From assembly GCA_014529385.2 (NCBI GenBank), contig CM043942.1, positions 63,013,184-63,077,183 of the forward strand: a stretch of 64,000 nucleotides of DNA. Reading direction: 5' to 3'. Below the pieces are notes generated by a model. That model saw nothing but the letters and a program-made list of their open reading frames with translations, was not told where the DNA came from and searched no databases. A program made the position numbers and the translations under genes. This document shows, in pieces, positions 21,841 through 31,092 of this stretch. The DNA is from Adiantum capillus-veneris (lineage: Eukaryota > Streptophyta > Polypodiopsida > Polypodiales > Pteridaceae). How positions within the stretch are numbered: position 1 is the stretch's first letter; each line of letters begins with the position of its first letter.

Positions 21841-23149
21841 AGTATCTTCTTATTTGCTTGAGTAATTTTTATTTATTGAAATTAGGATATTTAAATGTAT
21901 GCACTTGAACCGTAAAGGTTAGGAACTGTAGATCTACTGAAATTATTAAAAGCCGTGAGGAACGGACAACTCTGATGTGTCATATGATGGGTGATATTAA
22001 GCATCGCGAAGGGGTTGTGCTGTTAGTTCGATGGGAGAGACCGGGAAGCGGATATTCCTGATGCGTCACGTGATGGGTGACGGAGCATCGGAAAGGGAAT
22101 ATTCCATTGGTATGGTAGGAAATATAAACTGGAAAAAGGAGCACAAGAATATAGATGGGTTCTGAGAAGATTTTTCTAAAAAGCGGATTATTTTCAAGTG
22201 ATTTCGAGGAAGAGTAGAGCAGATGCTTTCCGCGAGGAATCTGTGTTTGCATTGCATCCGTGCTTGAGAACTTCATTTATGGACGCCTGGAATGTGGGTG
22301 TGTAGCATTATTTTCAGCACACTTAGTTTTATGGAGTTTTGTCCAGGTTAGCATTTAAAAAAAAAAAGTGACGGAGCCGCCCACTTAAAATAAAACAAGG
22401 CTCTAAAAAAATAATCAGCACTGGTCCATACGGCTGAAAATATATTTCTCTCTCTCTCTCTCTCTCATGCTAGAATTGCCGCCAGCCTCCCTCCTCTAGT
22501 GGTACCTCTTGCAACTATTTTGGTCGTTACCGCACCGGCTATTCTTGCTGGGTACAAGTGTCTATAATAGAAGCCCACCCTCTTTCTCAGCGTGCCAGTT
22601 TCACCTGCGCTAGCAATAAGGAGCACCTCCGTCGGGAATCTACAAGTGATCGTGCGAAGTCAGTACGCGAAGTTCGCTTTTTCCTCACTTGGGGCGACAT
22701 GTGCCATTTGCGAATTCTCTATAAGAGTTGTTGTTTCATGTTTGTACTTTTGCAGGTACTCCGTCATTGAGAAGGAGCAAGGAGGCCTCGGCCTTTGGTA
22801 AGGGATTCTAGAAACGAAATCCGGAACGGTTTGTAGGGCTTCACGCTCTAGGTACAGACGGAAACGGAATTGGGAGCTTGTCTCTTGGGAATTTCCCGCA
22901 TGGGAAGGAATTGACCATCGAGTCTGATGATTTAGAATGGAGGAGTCACTCCTGTTCTTGTGCTTGTACAAAGATTCGCCATAATAAAGTTTCTCTTAGA
23001 AGGGGAGGGACCAATCCATCTTCTGGTCCCAAATACCGTGTCAATCTTCTCTCTCATCTGTTGAGTTGAAGGCTTATTCATTTTAAGCTTGTTGATTATT
23101 TGTGTGTGCTCCGCTCCCGTTTGTGACAGAGGGGTCTCTCCTTGGCATT
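21841..23149. other. Unassigned: probable gypsy L 3' end and gypsy J 5' LTR
   Basis: No gene recognised. Two related blocks 'TGATG(T/C)GTCA(T/C)(A/G)TGATGGGTGA' occur at about 21973 and 22058 and may belong to an LTR of L. A poly(A) run (22357), a (TC)n run (about 22448-22466) and pyrimidine-rich sequence lie in the middle. The right part leads into the J LTR block at 23205. LTR borders could not be placed. Confidence 0.4.
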
Positions 23150-23204
23150 CTACCACGTGGAGAAGTAGAGCAGAGTCCTAAAGCATTCTACTTTTGCGAA
23201 TTAA

Positions 23205-23244
23205 TAATAAAGAAATACTGAAAGGGACGCAAGTCTCTGGGGCC
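23205..23244 (+). promoter_or_regulatory. Conserved LTR block (J copy)
   Basis: Contains AATAAAGAAATACTGAAAGG followed by a GGGGCC box. Closely similar blocks occur in both LTRs of K and of G. It carries an AATAAA polyadenylation-like signal and is probably part of the R/U5 region. Confidence 0.6.
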
Positions 23245-23404
23245 AGTACTGTGTGAGAGTGGAACCTTGCCACTCCACGTCTCGCATGGATTCTCGCTCT
23301 CTTTCTCTTTTACAGTTGTCTTGAAATACTAAAAGTGTTGCTAAGTGTGTGGATTATAGTTATCTTTGTGATTCCGTCCGATCCGTCGGCGGTAGTGACT
23401 ACAC

Positions 23405-23416
23405 TAGTATTAGAGC
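23405..23416 (+). other. Gypsy J degenerate primer-binding site
   Basis: TAGTATTAGAGC differs from the initiator-Met type TGGTATCAGAGC by two transitions (G to A and C to T), as expected from methylcytosine decay on the two strands. It sits at the boundary between LTR-like sequence and gag leader. Confidence 0.55.
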
Positions 23417-23464
23417 ACAACCTGCTTTCTTGCCCTGTGCAAATCGAAGCACGATCCTATCAAC

Positions 23465-24636
23465 ATGGACGGAGCACATGGATATCACACCGTCGAAGAT
23501 GGGAACACACTCAGTGCCTCCACCCAAAAGCAACCAGAGAAGACACATGCTTAGTATGTGGTTCGACAATCAGTGCAACTTGCAGAGCAACAAAAATGGA
23601 ATCCAACGGAAGATCGTATTGACTTGGAGGCTTTGCATATCTATTTGGATTCTTTGAGCGCTCACACTCCCCTCCTTGGTGGCCTCATGCTAGAGTTCTG
23701 TGGATGTTTCTCAATTTTGGGGGGGCATCTTCAAACAGATGGCCTTGAGAGAGCGTTCTGGTATTGTAGCAAATCTCTCACCCCCATTACCTCTAGCCAC
23801 GCCACCCTCTACTCCGGCCCCACCACCAACTGCCCCTCCTTGGTTTGCTTACACTACGGATGTGCAACACCATCATTATTACTATAACTCCACACATAAT
23901 CCAGCCCAGAAGCATTTAAGGACGCAGGTGTCACAATAAAATTATTCACCTTCCCTGGCGTACAAGATTCTCATAATGCTCTCAAATTCCTACAGGAGTT
24001 TGATGTTTTGTTTAGCGATGGGAATTTTACCGAAGAATCCAAGTTGTTCAGGGTCACCTCTTTCCTTAGAGATAGTGCTTTGACACTAAGCATGAAACTT
24101 GACAGTCTTAAAACTTGGATCGATTTTAAATTGGCCTTTTATAGATACATTTGAGGTAGACATACTTGCAGTTTGGTTTGGCCTGAGGAGGTATCCTTCT
24201 GACACTCTTGCAACCTATAACCAAAGATTTTGGATTGGCATCTACCTTCAGAGGCATCAATTTTGCAGGACAGATTGAGAAATATGCAATGGGGTTGCCT
24301 TTTCCATTGCATGATTATTGCATAGGCAAAGTAGTGTCCAATATGAGGCAATTGATTTCACATGCCAGAGTCGGTTACCACATTGTAAGAAAGGAATTGG
24401 TTTGCCAAACTACACCACCACAATGGAATGCCACCTTTTGCACCAACACTCCTTCCGCCCAAAGGCAACAAACAACGGGGTCTTCACAGACCCGAAACCT
24501 GCATTTCCAACTAACTCCTCAACAGATGGCCGAGTACATGGCTCAAGGCAGATGCTATAAGTGTGGTCGCACAGGGCACAACTTCAGGGAATGCAGCCAA
24601 CCCACCCGCCCTACCCCACCCATAGTATTCTTATGA
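23465..24636 (+). pseudogene. Gypsy J gag with zinc knuckle
   Basis: Frames change several times. Recognisable parts are a proline-rich stretch (PPLPLATPPSTPAPPPTAPP, about 23790-23840), capsid sequence with DGNFTEESKLFRVTSFL (about 24018-24075) like the DAAYAGGNFTESSKIRKAATFL of gypsy G, and a CCHC zinc knuckle (CYKCGRTGHNFREC, 24552-24593). Gag would build particles and bind RNA. Stops near 24150 and 24190 and at the end of the knuckle segment make it inactive. Confidence 0.8.
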
Positions 24637-25016
24637 AATGACAGAACACCCAAGACAACAACAATAACAACAAGAAGCCTCACCTTATGTAGAATTGATC
24701 CGAGACCTCGCGGGAAAGCCTGGACATGATACATCAGGAGAGCCTTGTAGAGCTTGGAGATGAGTTCGTGTTATAAAGATGCCTTTATCTTCTTCGACCC
24801 TGGTCAGCCAAAAACTTGATTTCCTTGACATGGGCGCCCACATGGTTCCATAAGTATGATGATCTCCTTCGTGCACGCCATTGAGAGATCCTACGCACCC
24901 ATAGAGACAAACAAATAAAACTGGATGTGAAATTTTGAGGCCAATCTGTAGCCCTTGTATCTGCTTGCTCTGTCAAAAAATTAATAAAAAAGACCACTTT
25001 TTGCTTACATGATGTA
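24637..25016 (+). other. Gypsy J protease region remnant
   Basis: Lies between zinc knuckle and RT, where a gypsy protease is expected, but no convincing Asp-Ser/Thr-Gly motif can be read. VFFDPG-like remnants appear near 24793 (ATCTTCTTCGACCCTGG). Element K interrupts at 25021. Confidence 0.5.
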
Positions 25017-25194
25017 TGCAATGTAACAAAACTGCTGACGTGTCAAAGGCTTGAAGAAGGGAGCCAACTTGCAGATGTCGGCCGAGGGGCCTAAACCCTA
25101 AGAAGAACAAGTAACAGAAGAAGAAGTCCCACCAACTTATGGGGACCCCGTTCGATGGGGCCCCAAGTGACAAAGGATTAAAATAAAGCAGGAC

Positions 25195-25198
<4 letters not shown>

Positions 25199-25278
<80 letters not shown>
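25199..25278. repeat. (AC)n microsatellite in element K 5' LTR
   Basis: About 40 uninterrupted AC units. The matching tract is at the same place in the 3' LTR, so the repeat was already in the element when it inserted. The long Cys/Val open frame opposite it is an artefact. Confidence 0.97.
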
Positions 25279-25280
<2 letters not shown>

Positions 25281-25372
25281 ATGACGTGACAGATTTTTGA
25301 AAATTACGCTGACATGATGACGTGGTAGACTGTACGGAATTCCGCGTTTTGTGCTAGCTGATGACGTGGCAG
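25279..25372 (+). promoter_or_regulatory. Triple TGATGACGTG repeat, bZIP-like sites
   Basis: TGATGACGTGACAG (25279), TGATGACGTGGTAG (25315) and TGATGACGTGGCAG (25359). Each holds a TGACGTG core, a hybrid of the TGACG (TGA/as-1) and ACGTG (G-box) half sites bound by plant bZIP factors. They lie upstream of the probable transcription start and could drive LTR transcription. Function is inferred from the motif only. Confidence 0.5.
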
Positions 25373-25568
25373 CTGTACGGATTTCCGTGATTTACACTGG
25401 CAGCTTTTTGGGTTTGCTTTTGAACCAGATGCTTTTGAGTTTGAAGGCTTTTTACTGTAAACTGCTTTTGGGGCCTAGGATCTTTTAATGAGGTTAGGGC
25501 TCATTCTCTGGCATGCTTCTTGGAGACGATGCAGAGTTTGTAGTAGCGGCTTGTATTGTGTTGATGCA

Positions 25569-25608
25569 ATATAAAGAAATACCGAAAGGGGCGCCAAGGT
25601 TTGGGGCC
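25569..25608 (+). promoter_or_regulatory. Conserved LTR block (K, LTR1)
   Basis: Contains AAAGAAATACCGAAAGGGGC, then GCCAAGG and TTTGGGGCC. It matches the G LTRs (minus strand 46563-46604 and 53303-53345) almost base for base and J more loosely. Confidence 0.75.
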
Positions 25609-25760
25609 AATACTAACCTTGGGGCCAATACTCTCCGGGGTGGAATTCCGCCACTCCGTGTCGCGTGTCGTCTCTCTCTTTCAGTTCAGTTGTTATTTGA
25701 AGTGCTTAAAGTTGTTTAGTCTATCCTTTTCTATTGGCACGTGGTGCCCTCTTGTGACAG

Positions 25761-25772
25761 TGGTATCAGAGC
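25761..25772 (+). other. Element K primer-binding site
   Basis: TGGTATCAGAGC, one base after LTR1, matches plant initiator-Met tRNA. Confidence 0.95.
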
Positions 25773-25920
25773 ATCAATCGTGTGCTTTTCTGAAAGCATA
25801 CCGGCTCTACAAAAGAGCAGACTGATTTTATTCGAGGTATCTTCGCACTCCAACCCGGACTTATTAGCCACTCCCACCCTTACTTCATCGCGCATCGGGC
25901 GCGCTCCCGTCTTCACCGCT

Positions 25921-26311
25921 CATGTCTTACAGGGCATAAGCCAATTAAGATCACTTGCAAGAGAAGGATCCAGATTTGTTTCAAGTCACTGTTTTTCTCA
26001 GAAGCAGTGCCATGCAGATGTATCAGTCTACAACTACCAAGCAGCATACTCCAAGGACTTGGCAAGATTTCAAGAAAATTTTTGCCCGAAGTTGTATGGT
26101 TTGTGACATCTTCCTTCAGAGTGCAACTTCTGGTAGAGTGGGGTATCTTGAAATGCTTGCCATGGAAACCCTAGCAGATTATATCTTGAAATTTCTTGAC
26201 ATCTCTCAGGAGATGTCTCTTCTCGAGTTGATAATCTTGGAGGTTCGGTGTGGTTGCTATCTCTTGGGACTACCATCGCCGCCAAAGAAACACTGTCTGT
26301 CCAAGAGCTGA
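25921..26311 (+). pseudogene. Element K gag-like remnant
   Basis: An open plus frame (25955-26311) encodes a peptide with features of a gypsy capsid: DLFQVTVFLRSSAMQMY, then TPRTWQDFKKIFARSC and MAMETLADYILKFLDIS, which parallels the 'WVQFKQLFAPAWL...EEYNKQFWA' of gypsy G gag. It begins about 180 bp after the primer-binding site. It is short of a zinc knuckle and of any enzyme domain. Assignment as gag rests on pattern only. Confidence 0.55.
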
Positions 26312-26616
26312 TGGACCATGCTGTGCTCGGCTACGACCTCATGGAAGGAACCTAACCCTTATTTTTGGTGCAGGTTTTAAGATGGAAAGTCAGTTGACTT
26401 TTCGAGCTCGACTGATGTCTAGATTGCTTTTTAAGTTTGAGTTCTGTTTGATCTTGTTCCTGTTTGGACTTTGTTTGAAATAGATGGTATTTGTTTTTAA
26501 CCTGTCTTAGTGCCGATTTGAATTGTTTGACTCTGGTTTTAATACTGGTTTCAATGATTGGTGATTTTACTCCTTGGTGGAGTAGTGAGAAAAGATGTTT
26601 GAGAATGCTTGTTCAT

Positions 26617-27090
26617 ACTCATGGCCCGGACCCTTGTGGTTATTTGCGGGGGGGAGTATTGAATGATTGAAAAGTGTTGTTTTTACTCATGGCCCGGACC
26701 CTTGTGATTATTTACGGGGGGAGTATTGTTGTTGTTACTCATGGCCCGGACCTGCATGGTTATTTACGGGGGGAGTATTAAGAAGTTTGAGCAGTGGGTA
26801 CTCTCAGCACCTCCAAACGACGCAGGCTGCGGTCTGGGGGGCGTTTGGTTGTAAAAGGCCTCTATATCTCCCGGCCCAGACCTTTTTAGGTTATGCGGGA
26901 GGAGTGATGAGGGAGTCGTTGAATATCTCCCGGCCCGGACCTTGTTAGGTTATGCGGGAGGAGTGTTCATCGACGGCTTTATGTTTCTATGCGGGAGGAG
27001 TGATGAGGGAGTCGTTGAATATCTCCCGGCCCGGACCTTGTTAGGTTATGCGGGAGGAGTGTTCATCGACGGCTTTATGTTTCTTTGTCT
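26617..27090 (+). repeat. Element K minisatellite with GGCCCGGACC core
   Basis: Three ~43-bp copies start ACTCATGGCCCGGACC (26617, 26685, 26737) and end GGGGGGAGTATT. Three related copies start ATATCTCCCGGCCC (26864, 26923, 27019) and contain GGTTATGCGGGAGGAGTG; the last two are 96 bp apart. All share the order GGCCCGGACC, then GGTTAT, then a G-rich run, so they are one family. Each unit can fold: outer stem CTCCCG/CGGGAG (or ACTC/GAGT) and inner stem ACCT/AGGT or ACC/GGT. No long open frame crosses it. Confidence 0.9.
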
Positions 27091-27270
27091 TGTAACATGC
27101 ATATGTAAGCATTTGTGTTGCATTGTGATGTGCCAACTACTGAATATTCCTAATTGGATGAGATTGCCAGGGTATGTAATTTTTTAGTGCCTCAAGACAC
27201 CCGTGGAAGATCAGTACGGTTTGGGTATGATGGCTAATTTTACTACGCCGGAATATCAAGAGTTCCGATC

Positions 27271-27380
27271 TAGACGAAAGGAGAAGCTAACTCCTTGATC
27301 AAAAGAGCAGAAAGGAGAAGCTAACTCCTTGATCAAAACAGCCGAGAGGAGAAGCTAACTCCTTAATAAAAAGAGCAAAC
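27271..27380 (+). repeat. Element K triple 34-bp repeat, hairpin-forming
   Basis: AAGGAGAAGCTAACTCCTT occurs at 27278 and 27312, and a slightly changed copy (GAGGAGAAGCTAACTCCTT) near 27346. Each can form a 5-6 bp stem AAGGAG/CTCCTT with a 7-base loop AAGCTAA. The copies are joined by GATCAAAAGAGCAG-type linkers. Confidence 0.93.
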
Positions 27381-27479
27381 TGATTGTCCCTCGGAAATTT
27401 TTGAGCTAACTTGAGTTGTTTTGCAGATACTTGAGTTGTTTTGCAAATGTGCTGTAATCACGGACGATTACTCTCTTTC

Positions 27480-27491
27480 AAGAAGGGGAGA
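27480..27491 (+). other. Element K polypurine tract
   Basis: AAGAAGGGGAGA lies immediately before LTR2, in the position of the plus-strand primer. Confidence 0.92.
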
Positions 27492-27665
27492 TGTAACAAA
27501 ACTGCTAACGTGTCAAAGCCCTGAAGAAGGGAGCCAACTTGCAGATGTCGGCTGAGGGGGCCTAAACTCTAAGAAGAACAAGTAACAGAAGAAGAAGTCC
27601 TACCAACTTATGGGGACCCCGTTTGATGGGGCCCCAAGTGACAAAGGATTAAAATAAAGCAAGAC

Positions 27666-27740
<75 letters not shown>

Positions 27741-28202
27741 GATGACGTTACAGATTTCTGAAAATACGCTGACATGATGACGTGGCAGACTGTACGGAAT
27801 TCCGTGTTTTGCGCTAGCCGATGACGTGGCAGCTGTACGGATTTCCGTGATTTACGCTGGCAGCTTTTTGGCTTTGCTTTTGAACCAGATGCTTTTGAGT
27901 TTGAAGGCTTTTTACTATAAACTACTTTTGGGGCCTAGGACCTTTAAATGAGGTTAGGGCTCATTCTCTGGCATGCTTCCTGGAGAAGGTGCAGAGTCAG
28001 GATTAGCAGCTTGTACTGTGTTGATGCAATATAAAGAAATACCGAAAGGGGCACCAAGGTTTGGGGCCAATACTCTCTAGGGTGGAATTCCGCCACTCCG
28101 TGTCGTGTGTCGTCTCTCTCTTTCAGTTCAGTTGTTATTTGAAGTGCTTAAAGTTGTTCAGTCTGTTCTTTTCTATTGGCACGTGGTGCCCGTCTTGTGA
28201 CA
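27492..28202 (+). repeat. Element K 3' LTR
   Basis: 711 bp, TGTAACAAAACTGC...CTTGTGACA, followed by TGCAA. It differs from LTR1 by a shorter AC tract, the missing 20-bp duplication and scattered substitutions. The shared block is at 28029-28068. Confidence 0.96.
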
Positions 28203-28207
28203 TGCAA

Positions 28208-30480
28208 GCTCTAACTCTCCCCATGAATCTATTCCTTTAGCCTCTCTTGATCAAAGTCGTTTACATTTCTTACAAGAGTACCCTGATTGTTTTGAGGAAT
28301 CTCCGTCTGGTGTATTGTCACCGGTGCGACCTGAGGATAATGAAATTCCACTCATTCCTGGATCTTCCTCTCCCACTCGAGCACCTTACTCGCACAATAA
28401 AGCACAACAAAATGAATTTTTTAGCCAAATCACTGAGTTAATGAACAAGGGCTATATCCCCAGTTCCCTTAGTACAGAAGAAGGATGGTTTATGGCACAT
28501 GTGTATTGACTACCATGCCTTGAACAAGATCACCTTTAAAAACTGTTTTCCTATCCCACATATTGATGATATTCGGGATCGACTTTAGGGATCGTCTTAC
28601 TTTAATCGTATAGACACGAAGAGTGATTACCGTCAGATTTGCATAAAGCCAGTCGATATACCAAAGACAACTTTCCATACCACTTTTAGGCTGTACAAAT
28701 TTCTGGTCATGCCTTTTCCATTGACAAATGCTCTCACCACCTTCAATCGTATAATGGAGCGTATTTTCCGAAAGCAACATGATTTTGTGGGCACTTTCTT
28801 TGATGATTTGATTATCTTCTCCACAAATGAAGACAAGCATCGATGACATCTCACTATGGTATTTGAAGAATTCCTCAACCATAAATTAGTTATTAATGGG
28901 AAGAACAATGAATTCTTTATGAAACAGATCCACTACCTCGGACATATCATATTAGTAGAGGGAGTTCGAATGGATTTTGAGAAAGTAAAGGCAATACGTG
29001 AGGGGCCCCACTTAACGTCCATTCATGAAGTTAGCAGTTTTCTAGGCCTTGCTTCCTTATCGGCGATTTATTGCACACTTTGCATCTATTGTTGGTCCAC
29101 TGCATGATTTAACCAAGAAAGGAGCTATCTTCAGATGTACTTCTACAAAAATCAGAGCTTTTGACACATTGAAGCAGAAACTTTCCTCTGATCCCGTATT
29201 AATTCTTGCAGATTTACAGAAATGTTTTGTAGTCAAGTGCGACGCGTGCGATACTAAGCGTAGGAGCGGTACCTAAACAGGATGGGCATGTTGTTGCCTA
29301 CAAGAGCCGCCGCCTCCGACTTGAGAAGCAGTCTGGTAACATCTATGAGAAGGAATTACTTGCTAATCTGCGTGCTCTAGTATCTTCGAAACATTACCTC
29401 ATAGGAGCGGAGTTTGTTGTTGAAACGGATCATCAGAGTCTCAGTTACTTTATGAATCAAACCAAGATCTTTGAGAAACAAATGAGATGGACAAATTTCT
29501 TATCCCTTTTTCCACTTTCAGATAAATTCAATCAAAGGCCAAAATAATAAAGTAGCGGATGCACTTTCACGACGAACATATGCTGCTTTTGTCGCTGTTG
29601 CTACTTACAAAGAGCTTGATACCTTGAAAGTTGAAGGATTTATATTCCACTGATCCCCAATTTGTGAGTGCCTTTGAAAGACTTATGTCTGGATTCTTTG
29701 TTCCGGGCTACGCATTGAAGGATGCTTAGGATAGATATCTTTTATACCCATGGGAAGCTTTGTATTGCACGTGCTCTTCAATTCAAGATCTTGGTTGAAT
29801 CTCATGCCCCACGGGCATCGGGGTATTCACCCCACAAGCCTTGCCATTGATACATCCTACTCTCCGCAAAGATGTCAAGAAGTATGTTTCTGAATGCCTC
29901 ACCTACCAGAAAGTGACGTACAACCGCAAGAAAGCCTCCTGTTTGTTACATCCTCTTCCCATTCCTACTTGACCTTGGGAGAGCATTGCAATGGACTTCA
30001 TTTTCGACTTACCCACTACATCCGGTTGTAATGGAATTTGGGCAATCATTGGAAAACTATCAAATCGGATCAGATTGCAACTCTCTTCTTGCAACATATC
30101 TTTCGCCTGCATGGGATGCCACAATCTATAGTAAGCGACTAAGATCCTTGTATGACAAGTCTCTTTTGGATAGCTTTCTTCGACAACATTACACTACATT
30201 GAAGTTTTCATTCTTTGTTTCACCCGCAAAGTCATGGGAAATCCGAGAATGCTAACTCAACAGTTCAGGACCTACTCAAGAGTTATGTCTTCTATCATAA
30301 ACACTTGTGAGAGAAGTACTTGCCACTCATTGAATTTGCCTACAATAACACCACTCATTCTTCAACTGGCAAAGCCCCTTTGAGATCATTGATTTTACTT
30401 ACATAAGATTATAGTTTTGAGGTCGATAAATGCGTCCAAGATTTGGATATGGCATACTCAAAGGTCAAAGAGGCATTATA
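28208..30480 (+). pseudogene. Gypsy J pol: RT, RNase H, integrase
   Basis: RT begins with the linker YPDCFEESP and VRPEDNEIPLIPGSS, continues through KITFKNCFPIPHIDDI, and has the active site GTFFDDLIIFS (about 28790-28820), followed by FLGL. RNase H shows VKCDACD (29236) and NIYEKELL. Integrase shows ECLTYQKVTYN and NTTHSSTGKAPF. Frames shift repeatedly (near 28510, 29060, 29270, 29640, 30010) and stops are common. This is the second half of J after the K insertion; removing K joins it to the protease region at 25016. Confidence 0.85.
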
Positions 30481-31087
30481 AAAATCACAGGACAAGTAAA
30501 AACACTATGCGGACTACGGCTAGTAAAGCAACGGGCCTCTAATTGCGACGGTTCGAAGCAAAATCAAGCAAATCATAGAAGGTTTGAAGCTAAGGACACA
30601 CTCAAAAAGACCAAAACTCCAGCCATGAAAGCTTCACTTTAGAAAAGAACCAAGATCATCTCAAAACCTTTGTGTGTGTGAAGATTCGATGTAGCCTTGC
30701 TCTCAATTACACAGATGTAGTCCTCTTTCGCCTTGATAAAAAACCTAAATCAACGCTTCAATTCTTTGTCATGCCATTCCATGGAAGCTTGAGAACTTCA
30801 TTAGACAAGCCCAAGTCATTATTTGAAGAGGGGAGACCCTAATTGGTGGGGTTCCGCAACCAGTTCTAGTTACACTCCGTTCCGGAACGGCGTTACATTC
30901 CCGACTCCATTTTGGGAACAGGACTCGTCCGAAACACTGTTTCGGAACCTTTGGGCTGCCTTCCGCCCGTTCCTTGTTACACTACCAAAAGAGCTTATTC
31001 TTGGCTCTATAAACTCACACTGAGCTTGAGAAAGGACTTATTTTTATCTTATGGCCAATTTTAGCCAATTTTGACCAATTTAAGGCC
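30481..31087. other. Unassigned: gypsy J 3' end and flank
   Basis: Contains a polypurine-like GAAGAGGGGAGA at 30825-30836, after which an LTR would be expected, but no clear TG start or match to the J 5' LTR was seen. Around 30876-30990 lies GGAACGG-rich sequence bounded by CTAGTTACA and TTGTTACACTA, a possible decayed MITE. The last bases ATTTT (31088-31092) are the target duplication of the next element. Confidence 0.4.
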
Positions 31088-31092
31088 ATTTT

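Larger units (their letters stand above)
25022..25759 (+). repeat. Element K 5' LTR
   Basis: TGTAACAAAACTGC...CTTGTGACA, 738 bp. It contains an (AC)40 tract, three TGATGACGTG-type repeats, the 'AAAGAAATACCGAAAGGGGC' block, and a 20-bp duplication (TTGGGGCCAATACT) that LTR2 lacks. Confidence 0.96.
25022..28202 (+). mobile_element. Complete non-autonomous LTR retrotransposon K
   Basis: LTRs at 25022-25759 and 27492-28202 are flanked by the 5-bp duplication TGCAA (25017-25021 and 28203-28207). An initiator-Met primer-binding site follows LTR1 and a polypurine tract precedes LTR2. The 1.73-kb interior encodes only a gag-like remnant and is otherwise filled with tandem repeats that fold into hairpins. 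It has no pol. It is inserted in gypsy J between the protease and RT regions. Confidence 0.96.
23150..30836 (+). mobile_element. Ty3/gypsy retrotransposon relic J, split by element K
   Basis: LTR-like 3' end (23150-23404), degenerate primer-binding site, gag with zinc knuckle (to 24636), protease remnant, element K, then RT, RNase H and integrase (28208-30480) and a polypurine-like tract at 30825-30836. RT precedes integrase, which is the gypsy order. The reading frame is broken many times. The J LTR shares a block with the LTRs of K and G, so K may be a non-autonomous derivative of this lineage. Confidence 0.8.

Noticed and set aside
24973-25278. 101-codon frame with a long Cys/Val repeat
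   Set aside because: It is the (AC)n microsatellite of the K LTR read on the minus strand; no biological protein is implied.
26617-27090. CRISPR-like array of repeats
   Set aside because: Repeats are irregularly spaced, in an LTR element of a plant, with no cas genes and no unique spacers of uniform length.
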